The position numbers and the translations under genes are program-made. A model generated the notes under the pieces. The model did not search any database, was not told the origin of the DNA, and saw only the letters and a program-made list of their open reading frames with translations. Positions 55,749 to 64,000 of a stretch of 64,000 nucleotides of DNA are shown here, in pieces; position 1 is the stretch's first letter, and each line of letters starts with the position of its first letter. The stretch comes from Candidatus Thiodiazotropha sp. (ex Myrtea sp. 'scaly one' KF741663) (GTDB lineage Bacteria; Pseudomonadota; Gammaproteobacteria; Chromatiales; Chromatiaceae), in the NCBI GenBank assembly GCA_025655555.1, contig JAHXIQ010000001.1, positions 248,001 through 312,000 on the forward strand, written 5' to 3'.

Positions 55749-57109
55749 GATCTCTCCTCGCATCGTTCATTTTATTGCTGTCTCTGATCACGACACCTGT
55801 ACATGCGAACTGGTTTCTGAATCAGGAACAACAGGCCGCCGAGGCCTATGGTCAGGGACTCTATGAAGATGCCGCCAAGGATTTTGAGGACCCCTATCGC
55901 AGAGGGGTCGCCCGCTATCGCACGGGTGACTACGAGGCGGCAATCGAAGATTTCAACCAGGTGGAGCGAGAGGAGGTCAAGCTGGATGCCCTCTATAACC
56001 TGGGCAACAGCCGATACAAACTGGAAGACTTCGAGGGTGCTATCGAGACATTCGAGTCAGTTTTGAGTAGTGACCCTGAGCATGCGGACGCCAGGCATAA
56101 TCTTGCCCTGGCCAGGGAAAAGCTCGCTCAACAACAAGCAACTGACGAGCAAGAGCAGAAAGAGGAGCAGACACAAGAGGAAAAAGAGAAAGAAAAGAAA
56201 GAAGAGGAGGAAAAACAGGAAGAGTCAGACTCTGGTGATCAGCAACAGGAAGAGGAGCAGCAATCGGGGGAATCTGACTCAGAGCAGCAACAGAGCTCGG
56301 GGGACCAGGAGCAACAGGAGGAGTCTGAATCGGGACAGCAACAAGAGGATCAGGAGAGCGAGTCCGGCGACCAGCAACAAGATCAAGCAACTGAATCCGG
56401 TGAGCAGGATCAAGAGCAGCAAGGTACTGGCGGCAACGCCACGGAAGCGTCGCAGCAAGGTAACGAGCAGCAGGAGAGCGAGGGAGGAGGCACTGAAGAG
56501 ACTTCACAACCGGATGACGCAAGCGGTATGCCCGAGAGTGAAGAGAACCAGTCGGATGGTGAGGGGAAGCAGGAGCAGGAATCCACCAACGGAAAAGATG
56601 AAACGTCCCCTCAGGATGATGCTCAACACGGCGATGAAGAGCAGCAGGACTTGGCCGGAGATGAGCAAACACCTGAAGCACCTGAGCCAGGTTCCTCTGA
56701 AGAGAAGGAGAATCCTGAATCGGGTGAGGGAGAACAGCCCGATGAAAAGTCTGCTAACCTCGAAAGACCCGAGAAGCAAAAGAACGATGCCCAGAGCCCA
56801 ATGCCGGGAAAAGAAAAACTGGGCCGGGAAAATAGTGAAAACCAGATATCTCCTGGAGAGGAGGCCCACTCCGAAGCGGTGGAGCAGGTTGACCAGAGTG
56901 GCGAATCTCAGTCACCCGACAGTGATTCAATAACTGGTGGTGGCAGCGAGGAAAGACAACCTATTCGTGGGGGTCACGCCTTGATGGAACAGTGGCTGGA
57001 ACAGATCGAAGGCGACCCCGGCCAGCTGATGCAGCAACAATTCAGGCTGGAGGAGTACAAATATCTGCGCAGTCAGGGCGGTAGAGACAAAGAAACGAGA
57101 CCCTGGTAG
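55745..57109 (+). CDS. BatC-like TPR protein with long Gln/Glu/Ser-rich region
   Basis: The 454-aa protein has a signal peptide (LLASFILLLSLITTPVHA), two or three TPR units (about residues 25-125: ARYRTGDYEAAIEDFNQVER, ALYNLGNSRYKLEDFEGAIE) and then about 260 residues of low complexity made of Gln, Glu, Ser, Asp and Gly. The end (about 400-454) is ordered again (GGHALMEQWLEQIEGDPGQL). The ATG overlaps the batB stop (ATGA). The low-complexity part is predicted disordered and periplasmic; it gives rise to spurious open frames in the other frames. Confidence 0.88.
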   Translation: MRSLLASFILLLSLITTPVHANWFLNQEQQAAEAYGQGLYEDAAKDFEDPYRRGVARYRTGDYEAAIEDFNQVEREEVKLDALYNLGNSRYKLEDFEGAIETFESVLSSDPEHADARHNLALAREKLAQQQATDEQEQKEEQTQEEKEKEKKEEEEKQEESDSGDQQQEEEQQSGESDSEQQQSSGDQEQQEESESGQQQEDQESESGDQQQDQATESGEQDQEQQGTGGNATEASQQGNEQQESEGGGTEETSQPDDASGMPESEENQSDGEGKQEQESTNGKDETSPQDDAQHGDEEQQDLAGDEQTPEAPEPGSSEEKENPESGEGEQPDEKSANLERPEKQKNDAQSPMPGKEKLGRENSENQISPGEEAHSEAVEQVDQSGESQSPDSDSITGGGSEERQPIRGGHALMEQWLEQIEGDPGQLMQQQFRLEEYKYLRSQGGRDKETRPW

Positions 57110-57200
57110 TCAATCCCTATCAGTAATAAAAAAAACAAAAGAGAAACAGGCGATGTAGCAATACAGGCCTGAACAAAAAACAGCGTTTTACGGAGGCAGG

Positions 57201-58913
57201 ATGGAGAGTGGCAAGAGATTCACGATACTCAGTCTTGCTGGGTTGTGCCTGCTGGTTTTTTTACAGCCTGCAGCGACAAATCCCTATGCAGGCCGAGATC
57301 TCTGGCAGACCCTTCCTCCCGGCCAATGGACCTATGCGCCTCCCACTCAGAGACAACCGACACAACAGACCCAAACACAAAAGCAACCCAAGACCCAACC
57401 TGTTTACGGAAGCTGGCCGGGTCAGCAAAGACCCAATTACGCTCAACAGACCTACTACCCAGCACAACACGAAAAGCCATACATCGAGAGTGAGGTCACA
57501 CAGAAAAATCCCTATGTTCAGCAGGGAGTGATTCTGAAACTGAGTGTTGTCAGTCGTCATAACCTGTTAACTGCAAAACCCCGGGTACCCGAAAGCGACC
57601 ACTACATACTGCAGCACCTGGAGGGACCCACCACCTATTCTCGGACACACAAAGGAAAGCGTGAGATTGTCAGTGATTACTTCTATGAACTGACACCACT
57701 CAGAGCAGGGGCCCTGGCAATATCCGGTTTTCGCGTCACCGGTGAAGCGGAACAGGTATCGGGATACAACCGCAGTAAAATTCCCTTCGACGTTACCAGC
57801 AAGGAATCAGTGGAACTACAAATTCGGGAATCCAATCCAAACAGCATGCCCTGGCTGCCGTTGGAACAATTGACGCTACAGGTCGACCTGCCAACTTCCT
57901 ATAAAGCCGCGGCTGGCAAGCCCCTGCCGGTAAAGGTCGAGCTGACAGCCCTGGGTCAGGGTGGAAACCAGCTGCCCAGTCTTGAACAACAGCTGAAGAG
58001 TGAGGCCTTCCGTGTCTATCGTGAGCACAGCGAGGTATCCACCACCCTCAATAAGAACAATAAAAAAACCAAGGGGCGCCGGGTAGAGACCTTCATTCTC
58101 GTACCTCAATACGGTGGAGATCTGAAACTGCCCGAACTGAGCATCAACTGGTGGAACACCCGCAGCAACATGCCCCAACGCACCTCTTTTCCACTGCAGC
58201 CCATTGCCGTCAGTGGCAACCGACAAACTTCGAATTTTTTTGCTGACGACGAAGAGAGTTCCCTCTTCCCTGCTGGAACATCTTCAGCCTTCTGGATCCC
58301 ACTATCCATCGTATTCGGCGTAATCTTCGGTTACTGGATGGCTGTATGGATCTCCCACCGCAGGAAAGGCGATACGCAGATCTCACCCCTGCAGCCATTG
58401 GTGACTTTTTTACAACGCCCGATGCGGCAGATGGCGCCTGCCTTCTCTCCGCTAAAAGAGAAACTGCGTACTGCCGGACACGCTTTCAATCCCATCGCCC
58501 GTTGGCACCGTTGGCGCAGGCACCTGGTCGGCATGCTGCCGCTATCGGTCAGGTTTTGGTTTTGTGTGCGTTTCGTCGATGAAGAGAGCGACCCTGAGAT
58601 CTGGGGATACACTTTGAGATTCCTCGCCAATAAGCACATGGGTCTGCCAATCAATGCCCCATTCAGCGTGATCGGTAAACACATCCTGGCATTCCACCCC
58701 AAGGCTGAGCCAAAGAAAATCCACGAACTGATTCACCAGTTGGAAGAATCCATCTACGGCCACCACAGCCTTGACTTCGAAAGTTGGAAAGCCGCCTTTA
58801 AGCACGAAATACGGCCCAGCATGAGATTGATTCCCCGTAGCTGGAGCAATAGGGAAAGGGCACCAGATAGCGACCTGCCAACCCTGAATCCTGACCGGTT
58901 ATTGAGCAGATAA
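57201..58913 (+). CDS. batD: BatD-like envelope protein
   Basis: The 570-aa protein has a signal peptide (about residues 8-25), a Gln/Pro/Thr-rich segment (about 45-90) and the BatD beta-rich region (PYIESEVTQKNPYVQQGVIL, then SDYFYELTPLRAGALAISGF, and a second repeat near residue 215). One membrane helix lies at about residue 365 (FWIPLSIVFGVIFGYWMAVW), followed by a cytoplasmic tail. GGAGG precedes the ATG. It follows the TPR gene after 91 bp and ends the operon. Confidence 0.9.
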   Translation: MESGKRFTILSLAGLCLLVFLQPAATNPYAGRDLWQTLPPGQWTYAPPTQRQPTQQTQTQKQPKTQPVYGSWPGQQRPNYAQQTYYPAQHEKPYIESEVTQKNPYVQQGVILKLSVVSRHNLLTAKPRVPESDHYILQHLEGPTTYSRTHKGKREIVSDYFYELTPLRAGALAISGFRVTGEAEQVSGYNRSKIPFDVTSKESVELQIRESNPNSMPWLPLEQLTLQVDLPTSYKAAAGKPLPVKVELTALGQGGNQLPSLEQQLKSEAFRVYREHSEVSTTLNKNNKKTKGRRVETFILVPQYGGDLKLPELSINWWNTRSNMPQRTSFPLQPIAVSGNRQTSNFFADDEESSLFPAGTSSAFWIPLSIVFGVIFGYWMAVWISHRRKGDTQISPLQPLVTFLQRPMRQMAPAFSPLKEKLRTAGHAFNPIARWHRWRRHLVGMLPLSVRFWFCVRFVDEESDPEIWGYTLRFLANKHMGLPINAPFSVIGKHILAFHPKAEPKKIHELIHQLEESIYGHHSLDFESWKAAFKHEIRPSMRLIPRSWSNRERAPDSDLPTLNPDRLLSR

Positions 58914-59017
58914 ACTACCAGCAGATATTACAATGGCTTTGCTTATTCACTCGGCAGCTTAATATCTTACATCTGTAGGGCACTTGCCGAGAAAAAGGCC
59001 TGTATACTTCGTCCGTT

Positions 59018-61150
59018 ATGTCCCAACCCGCAAACATATTCTCCCACCGATCCTACTGGGCCGCCCGCTTCGGTATCGCGCCAGTGCTGCCCATGAGCCG
59101 GGCCGAGATGGACGAGCTCGGCTGGGACAGCTGCGACATCATCATCGTCACCGGCGACGCCTATGTGGATCATCCCAGCTTCGGCATGGCACTGATCGGG
59201 CGGCTGCTGGAGGCTCAGGGGTTCCGGGTAGGAATTATCGCCCAGCCAGACTGGAGCAATGCGGAGGCCTTCCGCGAGCTGGGCCGACCCAATCTTTTCT
59301 TCGGCATCACCGCCGGCAACATGGACTCCATGGTCAACCGCTACACCGCAGACCGGCGCATCCGTAGCGACGATGCCTACACGCCGGACGGCGAGGGGGG
59401 CAAACGCCCTGACCGCTCGGTGATCGTCTACGCCCAGCGGGCACGCGAGGCCTACAAGGGAGTGCCGGTGATCATTGGTGGCATCGAAGCCAGCCTGCGG
59501 CGAATCGCACACTACGACTACTGGTCGGACAAAGTGAGACGATCGGTGCTACCTGACTCCAAGGCCGATCTGCTGATCTACGGCAATGCGGAACGGGCTG
59601 TGGTCACTGTGGCTCATCGCTTGGCCGCCGGAGAAAAGATCACTGATATTCAGGACGTCAGGGGTACTGCATACATGCGTCAGGGAATGCCTGATGGCTG
59701 GAGCGAAATCGACTCCACTCACCTCGACAAGCCGGGTCCCAAGGCTCATCACCCAGACCCCTATCAGGCCGAACCCGCCTGCGACAAGGTGATCAGCTTT
59801 ACACCACATCAGAGACCACGCAGTCTCAACCGGGCAAAAACGGTGGTGCGGCTCCCCTCATACGATCAGGTGGTGGAAGACGAGGTAATCTACGCCCATG
59901 CTTCCCGGGTCTTCCATTTGGAAACCAATCCCGGTAACGCCCGTGCCCTGGTTCAGCTGCACGGCAAGCGGGATGTATGGCTCAACCCACCACCGATCCC
60001 TCTCACCACCGAAGAGCTTGACCAAGTCTACGAACTGCCATACACACGAAAGCCACATCCCGCATACGGTGAGGCGCGCAACCCTGCCTGGGAAATGATC
60101 CGCTTCTCGGTGAATATCATGCGTGGTTGCTTTGGCGGTTGCACCTTCTGCTCTATCACCGAACACGAAGGGCGCATTATTCAGAGTCGCTCGGAGGACT
60201 CAATCGTGCGTGAGGTGGAGACAATCCGCGATCAGGTACCCGGTTTTACCGGTAACATCTCGGACCTTGGCGGCCCAACCGCCAATATGTATCGACTGGC
60301 CTGTAAAGATAAGAAAATAGAGTCTGCCTGCCGACGCCTCTCCTGTGTCTATCCTGACATCTGCAGCAATCTCGGCACAGACCACCAGCCGTTGATCAGG
60401 CTCTATCGTCGCGCTCGAGCATTGTCCGGCATTAAGCGGGTCTTTATCGCCTCCGGTCTACGCTATGACCTGGCAATTCGTTCCCCCGAATACATTCGTG
60501 AACTGGTGACACATCATGTAGGCGGCTACCTGAAGATTGCACCGGAACATACTGAAGCGGGCCCCCTGAGCAAAATGATGAAACCGGGTATCGACAGCTA
60601 TGAGCGATTCAAAAAGCTGTTCGAGAAGTACTCCAAAGAGGCAGGCAAGGAGCAGTATCTGATCCCCTATTTCATCGCCGCTCACCCCGGTACCAGTGAC
60701 CAGGATATGCTCAACCTGGCACTGTGGCTCAAGCAGAACAGCTTTCGACCAGACCAGGTACAGGCTTTCTTGCCGACACCACTGGCTATCGCCTCAGCGA
60801 TGTACCACACAGCAAGGAATCCACTACGGAAGGTATCACGCAATAGTCGCCAGATTAACGTTGTACGAGGCCTGAAACAGCGTCGCCTGCACAAAGCATT
60901 TCTGCGCTATCACGACTCAAAAAATTGGCCGCTTTTGCGAGAAGCCTTGACCAGCATGGGCCGTGCAGACCTCATCGGTAACGGCAAAAAACATTTGGTG
61001 CCTAAGTGGCAACCAGGGCATTCGAAGAGTGATACGAATAATAAAAAGACACGCCGGACCAGCCCATCCAGAATGGCTGTACCCAGTACAAAAATGCCGA
61101 AAAACAAGCACATGAGAAAAGTGACTTCTTCTCGAAAAACAAAAAAATAA
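59018..61150 (+). CDS. ygiQ: YgiQ-family radical SAM protein
   Basis: The 710-aa protein has the YgiQ N-terminal domain ([40 protein letters not shown]) and a radical SAM domain with the cluster motif [18 protein letters not shown] (C-x3-C-x2-C), and the DUF3362 tail at the end ([19 protein letters not shown]). The last 50 residues are Lys/Arg/Thr-rich. The reaction is unknown. It is unlinked to its neighbours. Confidence 0.94.
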   Translation: MSQPANIFSHRSYWAARFGIAPVLPMSRAEMDELGWDSCDIIIVTGDAYVDHPSFGMALIGRLLEAQGFRVGIIAQPDWSNAEAFRELGRPNLFFGITAGNMDSMVNRYTADRRIRSDDAYTPDGEGGKRPDRSVIVYAQRAREAYKGVPVIIGGIEASLRRIAHYDYWSDKVRRSVLPDSKADLLIYGNAERAVVTVAHRLAAGEKITDIQDVRGTAYMRQGMPDGWSEIDSTHLDKPGPKAHHPDPYQAEPACDKVISFTPHQRPRSLNRAKTVVRLPSYDQVVEDEVIYAHASRVFHLETNPGNARALVQLHGKRDVWLNPPPIPLTTEELDQVYELPYTRKPHPAYGEARNPAWEMIRFSVNIMRGCFGGCTFCSITEHEGRIIQSRSEDSIVREVETIRDQVPGFTGNISDLGGPTANMYRLACKDKKIESACRRLSCVYPDICSNLGTDHQPLIRLYRRARALSGIKRVFIASGLRYDLAIRSPEYIRELVTHHVGGYLKIAPEHTEAGPLSKMMKPGIDSYERFKKLFEKYSKEAGKEQYLIPYFIAAHPGTSDQDMLNLALWLKQNSFRPDQVQAFLPTPLAIASAMYHTARNPLRKVSRNSRQINVVRGLKQRRLHKAFLRYHDSKNWPLLREALTSMGRADLIGNGKKHLVPKWQPGHSKSDTNNKKTRRTSPSRMAVPSTKMPKNKHMRKVTSSRKTKK

Positions 61151-61210
61151 AATTCTTTATTATCAAATAAATACGCCACTCTAACAGCAACCTGAAAAGC
61201 CTTGATGGTA

Positions 61211-61239
61211 GTTGAAAAAATGCCATTTCGGGACCATAT
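61211..61239 (+). promoter_or_regulatory. Sigma-32-like heat-shock promoter
   Basis: GTTGAAA (61211-61217), 14 bp, then GACCATAT (61232-61239) matches the sigma-32 pattern CTTGAAA-N14-CCCCATnT at most key positions. It would start a transcript near 61246, about 32 nt before the small heat-shock gene. Confidence 0.6.
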
Positions 61240-61277
61240 TTATAGTAGGGACGGGAAGTTGTTTAAGGAGGTATATC

Positions 61278-61721
61278 ATGAACATGACACGTTATGATCC
61301 TTGGCACATGATGGATAATTGGCGGCAGGAAATGGACCGTGTATTCCACCCGCTCCTGCAACGGGAAGACGACACCTCCCGCGTCGTAGGCGGCGAGTGG
61401 GTACCAGCGGTCGACATCAAGGATGAAGACAGCAGGTATGTCATTCGAGCCGATATCCCGGGCGTCAAACCGGAAGATATCGAAGTCACTATGGAAAACG
61501 GTGTGCTGACTATCCGGGGCGAGCGTAAGTTTGAAGAGACCGAGGAGAAAGAGAACTTCAAACGTATCGAACGCAGCCACGGCATCTTCTATCGTCGTTT
61601 TTCACTGCCGGATAACACTGATGCTGAGGCCATTGAGGCACAGGGTAAAGATGGTGTGCTGGAGGTGACTATTCCGAAGACGGTGGAAAAGCACTCGAAA
61701 AAAATTGAAGTGACACATTAA
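61278..61721 (+). CDS. Small heat-shock protein Hsp20
   Basis: The 147-aa chaperone has an alpha-crystallin domain (about residues 40-140): DIKDEDSRYVIRADIPGVKP, VTMENGVLTIRGERK, SHGIFYRRFSLPD and the A-x-x-x-G-V-L motif (IEAQGKDGVLEVTIP). The C-terminal KIEVTH lacks a clear IXI motif. ATG 61278 follows a perfect AAGGAGG ribosome site. A sigma-32-like promoter lies upstream. Confidence 0.96.
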   Translation: MNMTRYDPWHMMDNWRQEMDRVFHPLLQREDDTSRVVGGEWVPAVDIKDEDSRYVIRADIPGVKPEDIEVTMENGVLTIRGERKFEETEEKENFKRIERSHGIFYRRFSLPDNTDAEAIEAQGKDGVLEVTIPKTVEKHSKKIEVTH

Positions 61722-61747
61722 TCATTTAACGATGATAGCGCTTTCCT

Positions 61748-61777
61748 CCCTCTCCTGTGCCTGAGAGGGGGAATTTA
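61748..61777 (+). terminator. Probable terminator after the small heat-shock gene
   Basis: CCCTCTC (61748-61754) pairs with GAGAGGG (61763-61769) around an eight-base loop, followed by GGAATTTAT. The T-run is short, so efficiency is uncertain. It lies between two convergent genes. Confidence 0.45.
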
Positions 61778-61793
61778 TGTTGTTAACCTGGCA

Positions 61794-62399
61794 CTAGAAG
61801 CTGAAGATGAGTCCCAGATTGGTCTCAAATTGAGGAAACAGATCGCTGTTCAATTCGAGATCACAGCCCCCATCACAAAAGAGTGATCCACTGGTATCTA
61901 CCAGTGTGCCATAGCCTCGCATTTCGAAACGGATACCCAAGCGCTCCGTGGGATACCACTTCAAACCGCCACCAAAGCTCAGCGAGAGGCGAGTCTCATT
62001 GTTGAATCCCGAACGACCGGGGCTCAAATGGGTCATGCCGATACCACCGCTGAAGAAAGGGATCACCCGATCATGGCTCATATCCACTGTACCGCCTAGA
62101 TGCAGATAGTGGACATCCAGGTCGAAGGCATCCTCTGGGTTGGTGCTATCGGTGAGGCGGGTGTCCTGGCGTGAATAGAGAAATTCATACCGGGTATCCT
62201 GTGACGCCAGCTTGCTGACAGTGAAGCCCCAGTTGCCATTGTCATCAGCATCTAGAGACTGACCGGTGGTTACATCATCAAAAGCACCACCGAATCGATA
62301 TCCGACAAATGGCACAAACTCCAGGCCATCGGCCGTCGCCGTACCCATTGGCAGCCCTGCTGTGAGCAGACATATTGTTAGTGTCAGAATTCTGACCAT
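61794..62399 (-). CDS. Outer-membrane beta-barrel protein
   Basis: The 201-aa protein has a signal peptide (MVRILTLTICLLTAGLPMGTATA) and a beta-rich body with alternating aromatic and small residues (GLEFVPFVGYRFGGAF; IPFFSGGIGMTHL; ETRLSLSFGGGLKWYP). It ends in a typical barrel terminus (ETNLGLIFSF, with the last Phe). This fits the small OmpW/porin-like eight-stranded group. The exact start is uncertain: ATG 62414 is also possible and no good ribosome site was seen. Its role is unknown. Confidence 0.8.
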   Translation of the reverse strand: MVRILTLTICLLTAGLPMGTATADGLEFVPFVGYRFGGAFDDVTTGQSLDADDNGNWGFTVSKLASQDTRYEFLYSRQDTRLTDSTNPEDAFDLDVHYLHLGGTVDMSHDRVIPFFSGGIGMTHLSPGRSGFNNETRLSLSFGGGLKWYPTERLGIRFEMRGYGTLVDTSGSLFCDGGCDLELNSDLFPQFETNLGLIFSF

Positions 62400-62471
62400 G
62401 AGAACGATAGTCATTGATGTAAGAGTGTTGGGAATTATCGAACAAAACGCCAAAAGTAACCCGGAAGCCCA

Positions 62472-63323
62472 TCACACCCTCGATTCTTTTATTCTAAGCG
62501 CCTGATCATAAAGCTTATTTTTTTTATTACCGGTCAGTTCCGCCACCAGGGCGACGGCTCGCTTCAGGGGTAGTTCATCAAGTAATCGGGAAAGTAACTG
62601 GTCGACGACTATCTCTGCCTGTACTCCTGTCGAGCCGGCCGGCGCACCTGCGACCAGTATGACAAACTCCCCTTTTCGCTGGTTTTCATCTTGCTCCACC
62701 TGCGACAGCAGTTCATCAAGGCTACCGCGCAGAAAGGTCTCATGCAGCTTAGTCACCTCCCTGGCGATGACAGCCTCCCGTTCACCACCGAACACCTCTA
62801 CCATTGCCTTCAGAGAGGCGACAATACGGTGACTCGACTCATAAAAAACCAATGTAGCCCGCTCACGTATCAGCTCACCCAACCAATCCCGACGCTGGCC
62901 CTGATTACGGGGCGGAAAACCGGCAAACAGAAAACGATCCGTCGGCAGACCTGCGGCAGAGAGCGCACAGATCATTGCGCTGGGTCCGGGAACCGGCACG
63001 ATGCGTATCCCTAATCCTGCCGCCTCACGCACCAATGGAAAGCCAGGATCACTGATCAGCGGCGTACCGGCATCTGATACCAGAGCCACAGAGCGGCCAG
63101 ATTGCAGTACTTCGGTCAGCTTCGCCACCTGAGCCCGCTCATTATGCTCATGAAATGATTGCATGGGCGTATCGATAGCGTAGTGGCGTAACAGGGGTTT
63201 CGTATGCCGGGTATCCTCAGCAGCGATCAGATCGACCTCCCTGAGTATCTCGACCGCCCGCATGGAAATATCGCCAAGATTGCCGATCGGTGTTGCAACA
63301 ACGTAAAGTACGCCCTTTGACAC
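62472..63323 (-). CDS. rsmI: 16S rRNA (cytidine-1402-2'-O)-methyltransferase RsmI
   Basis: RsmI methylates the 2'-OH of C1402 in the decoding centre. The 283-aa protein has the TP-methylase fold: LYVVATPIGNLGDISMRAVE, AAEDTRHTKPLL, SDAGTPLISDPG and VPVPGPSAMICAL. The start is a GTG at 63323 (V-S-K-G-V-L-Y) supported by CAGGAA about eight bases upstream. A longer in-frame ATG is not supported. It is divergent from the lpoA-like gene, as in E. coli. Confidence 0.96.
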   Translation of the reverse strand: MSKGVLYVVATPIGNLGDISMRAVEILREVDLIAAEDTRHTKPLLRHYAIDTPMQSFHEHNERAQVAKLTEVLQSGRSVALVSDAGTPLISDPGFPLVREAAGLGIRIVPVPGPSAMICALSAAGLPTDRFLFAGFPPRNQGQRRDWLGELIRERATLVFYESSHRIVASLKAMVEVFGGEREAVIAREVTKLHETFLRGSLDELLSQVEQDENQRKGEFVILVAGAPAGSTGVQAEIVVDQLLSRLLDELPLKRAVALVAELTGNKKNKLYDQALRIKESRV

Positions 63324-63378
63324 AGCGCTTCCTGATGTAGAATGAGTAGGTTGAACATCCTGCCACAGAACCCAAACC

Positions 63379-64000
63379 ATGCAAATCAATCGCCGTCTTG
63401 CCACCGCCCTGCTAATGCTCATACTGATACTTCAGGGTTGCGCCACCCTAAAGCCCGACCGTCAAACTGAAGCACAGTTGTTGCCTGAAATCCGAGAGAA
63501 GATCGATCTTCTACTGACCAATGAGTCTTTTGAAGCGGCTGCCGCGCTATTACAGACAGTGGCACAACAAAGTGAATCCCCATTGCGTGAGCAGCTCTAC
63601 CTGGAGGCGGCAGAAACCTGGCTGAAAGCAGGATATATGGAGAACAGTCTCAGCCTGATCGACAAGCTGCAACCACCAACATCGGATGACCCGGCATTTG
63701 CCTTCCGTCTACGCATGTTGCGCACTGAAATAGCCATTCTCAGGGGTGACATTGAGCAAGCCCTCGACCTGATGGAGCCCTCACCCGGAGAAGAGACACC
63801 AATCCCATTGCGCCTGCGCTACCACGCGAATATGGCCGAGATCTTCCGTCTCTCCGGCAACCTGCTGGAAAGCGCCAGGGAACTCAACGTGATGGATCTT
63901 CTCCTGGCAGACGATGAAGTACAACGATTGGAGATACAGGAGTTGCTGGTACAGACACTGGCATCAATGACCGATACAGCCCTGCAACTGCTGCAACCGC
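63379..64000 (+). CDS. lpoA: LpoA-like outer-membrane lipoprotein (penicillin-binding protein activator), partial
   Basis: The first 207 codons of a gene that runs off the right edge. It starts MQINRRLATALLMLILILQGC, with the lipobox LQGC (lipidated cysteine), and then a helical, TPR-like N-terminal domain (ALLQTVAQQSESPLREQLYL; SARELNVMDLLLADDEVQRL). LpoA activates PBP1a from the outer membrane. Its position divergent from rsmI matches E. coli lpoA. The periplasmic-binding-like C-terminal domain is outside the window. Confidence 0.85.
   Translation, partial: MQINRRLATALLMLILILQGCATLKPDRQTEAQLLPEIREKIDLLLTNESFEAAAALLQTVAQQSESPLREQLYLEAAETWLKAGYMENSLSLIDKLQPPTSDDPAFAFRLRMLRTEIAILRGDIEQALDLMEPSPGEETPIPLRLRYHANMAEIFRLSGNLLESARELNVMDLLLADDEVQRLEIQELLVQTLASMTDTALQLLQP

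Noticed and set aside
56120-56900. Tandem repeat or CRISPR-like array
   Set aside because: The repetition is codon-level low complexity of a protein tract, with no fixed repeat or spacer length. No CRISPR array was seen anywhere in the window.
56070-56933. A 287-codon open frame inside the BatC-like gene, rich in Arg, Ser and Lys
   Set aside because: It is a frame-shifted reading of the Gln/Glu-rich low-complexity DNA, without a ribosome site.

Overview
The window reads as a chromosome segment of a gammaproteobacterium. The conserved blocks all have that layout: efp with the EpmA/EpmB beta-lysylation genes, tsaD divergent from rpsU-yqeY-dnaG-rpoD, a his cluster running into tatABC, dtd-pip, typA, and rsmI divergent from an lpoA-type lipoprotein gene. 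Anaerobic respiration genes (a Tat-exported molybdoenzyme and a 12-heme cytochrome) together with the general gene content suggest a sediment or symbiont-type Chromatiales-like organism. That placement is an inference; no rRNA gene is present to confirm it.

Layout. 1-7.8 kb: EF-P modification, tsaD, the macromolecular synthesis operon and a CAU-anticodon tRNA. 7.9-12.1 kb: a two-gene Gabija-like defence operon (OLD ATPase-nuclease plus UvrD-like helicase) directly downstream of the tRNA. 12.5-14.6 kb: a CNNM/CBS membrane protein and a secreted amidohydrolase. 14.8-24.8 kb: a respiratory module. A leftward operon encodes a 12-heme NapC-like cytochrome, a four-cluster ferredoxin, a molybdopterin oxidoreductase and a TorD chaperone. 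A divergent rightward operon encodes a PhnD-like periplasmic sensor, a histidine kinase and an NtrC-type regulator. Between them lie a sigma-54 promoter and two GTTACC-N4-GGTAAC palindromes, the expected arrangement if this regulator drives the respiratory operon.

25-39 kb: accessory and small genes, including a YiiX-like cysteine peptidase, VF530, RRM and DUF5062 small proteins, a SulP transporter, pentapeptide-repeat proteins, an orphan sigma-54 activator, a DUF748 protein and a LysR regulator. A structured 269-bp inverted-repeat element lies at about 26.6-26.9 kb. 39-45 kb: hisBHAFIE-tatABC on the minus strand; TatC carries an acidic tail ending in a FimV-like C-terminal domain. 45-48.6 kb: a metallo-beta-lactamase-fold protein, a tautomerase with its MarR regulator and matching operators, dtd and pip.

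48.6-48.9 kb holds what I consider the best undescribed candidate: a plus-strand non-coding transcription unit with five GGA motifs, one in the triloop of its terminator hairpin, preceded by a GacA-type palindrome. It looks like a CsrB/RsmY-type small RNA. 51-59 kb: a complete MoxR-DUF58-DUF4381-BatA-BatB-TPR-BatD operon. 59-64 kb: a YgiQ radical-SAM protein, a small heat-shock protein with a sigma-32-like promoter, an outer-membrane beta-barrel protein, rsmI, and the start of an lpoA-like gene cut by the window edge.
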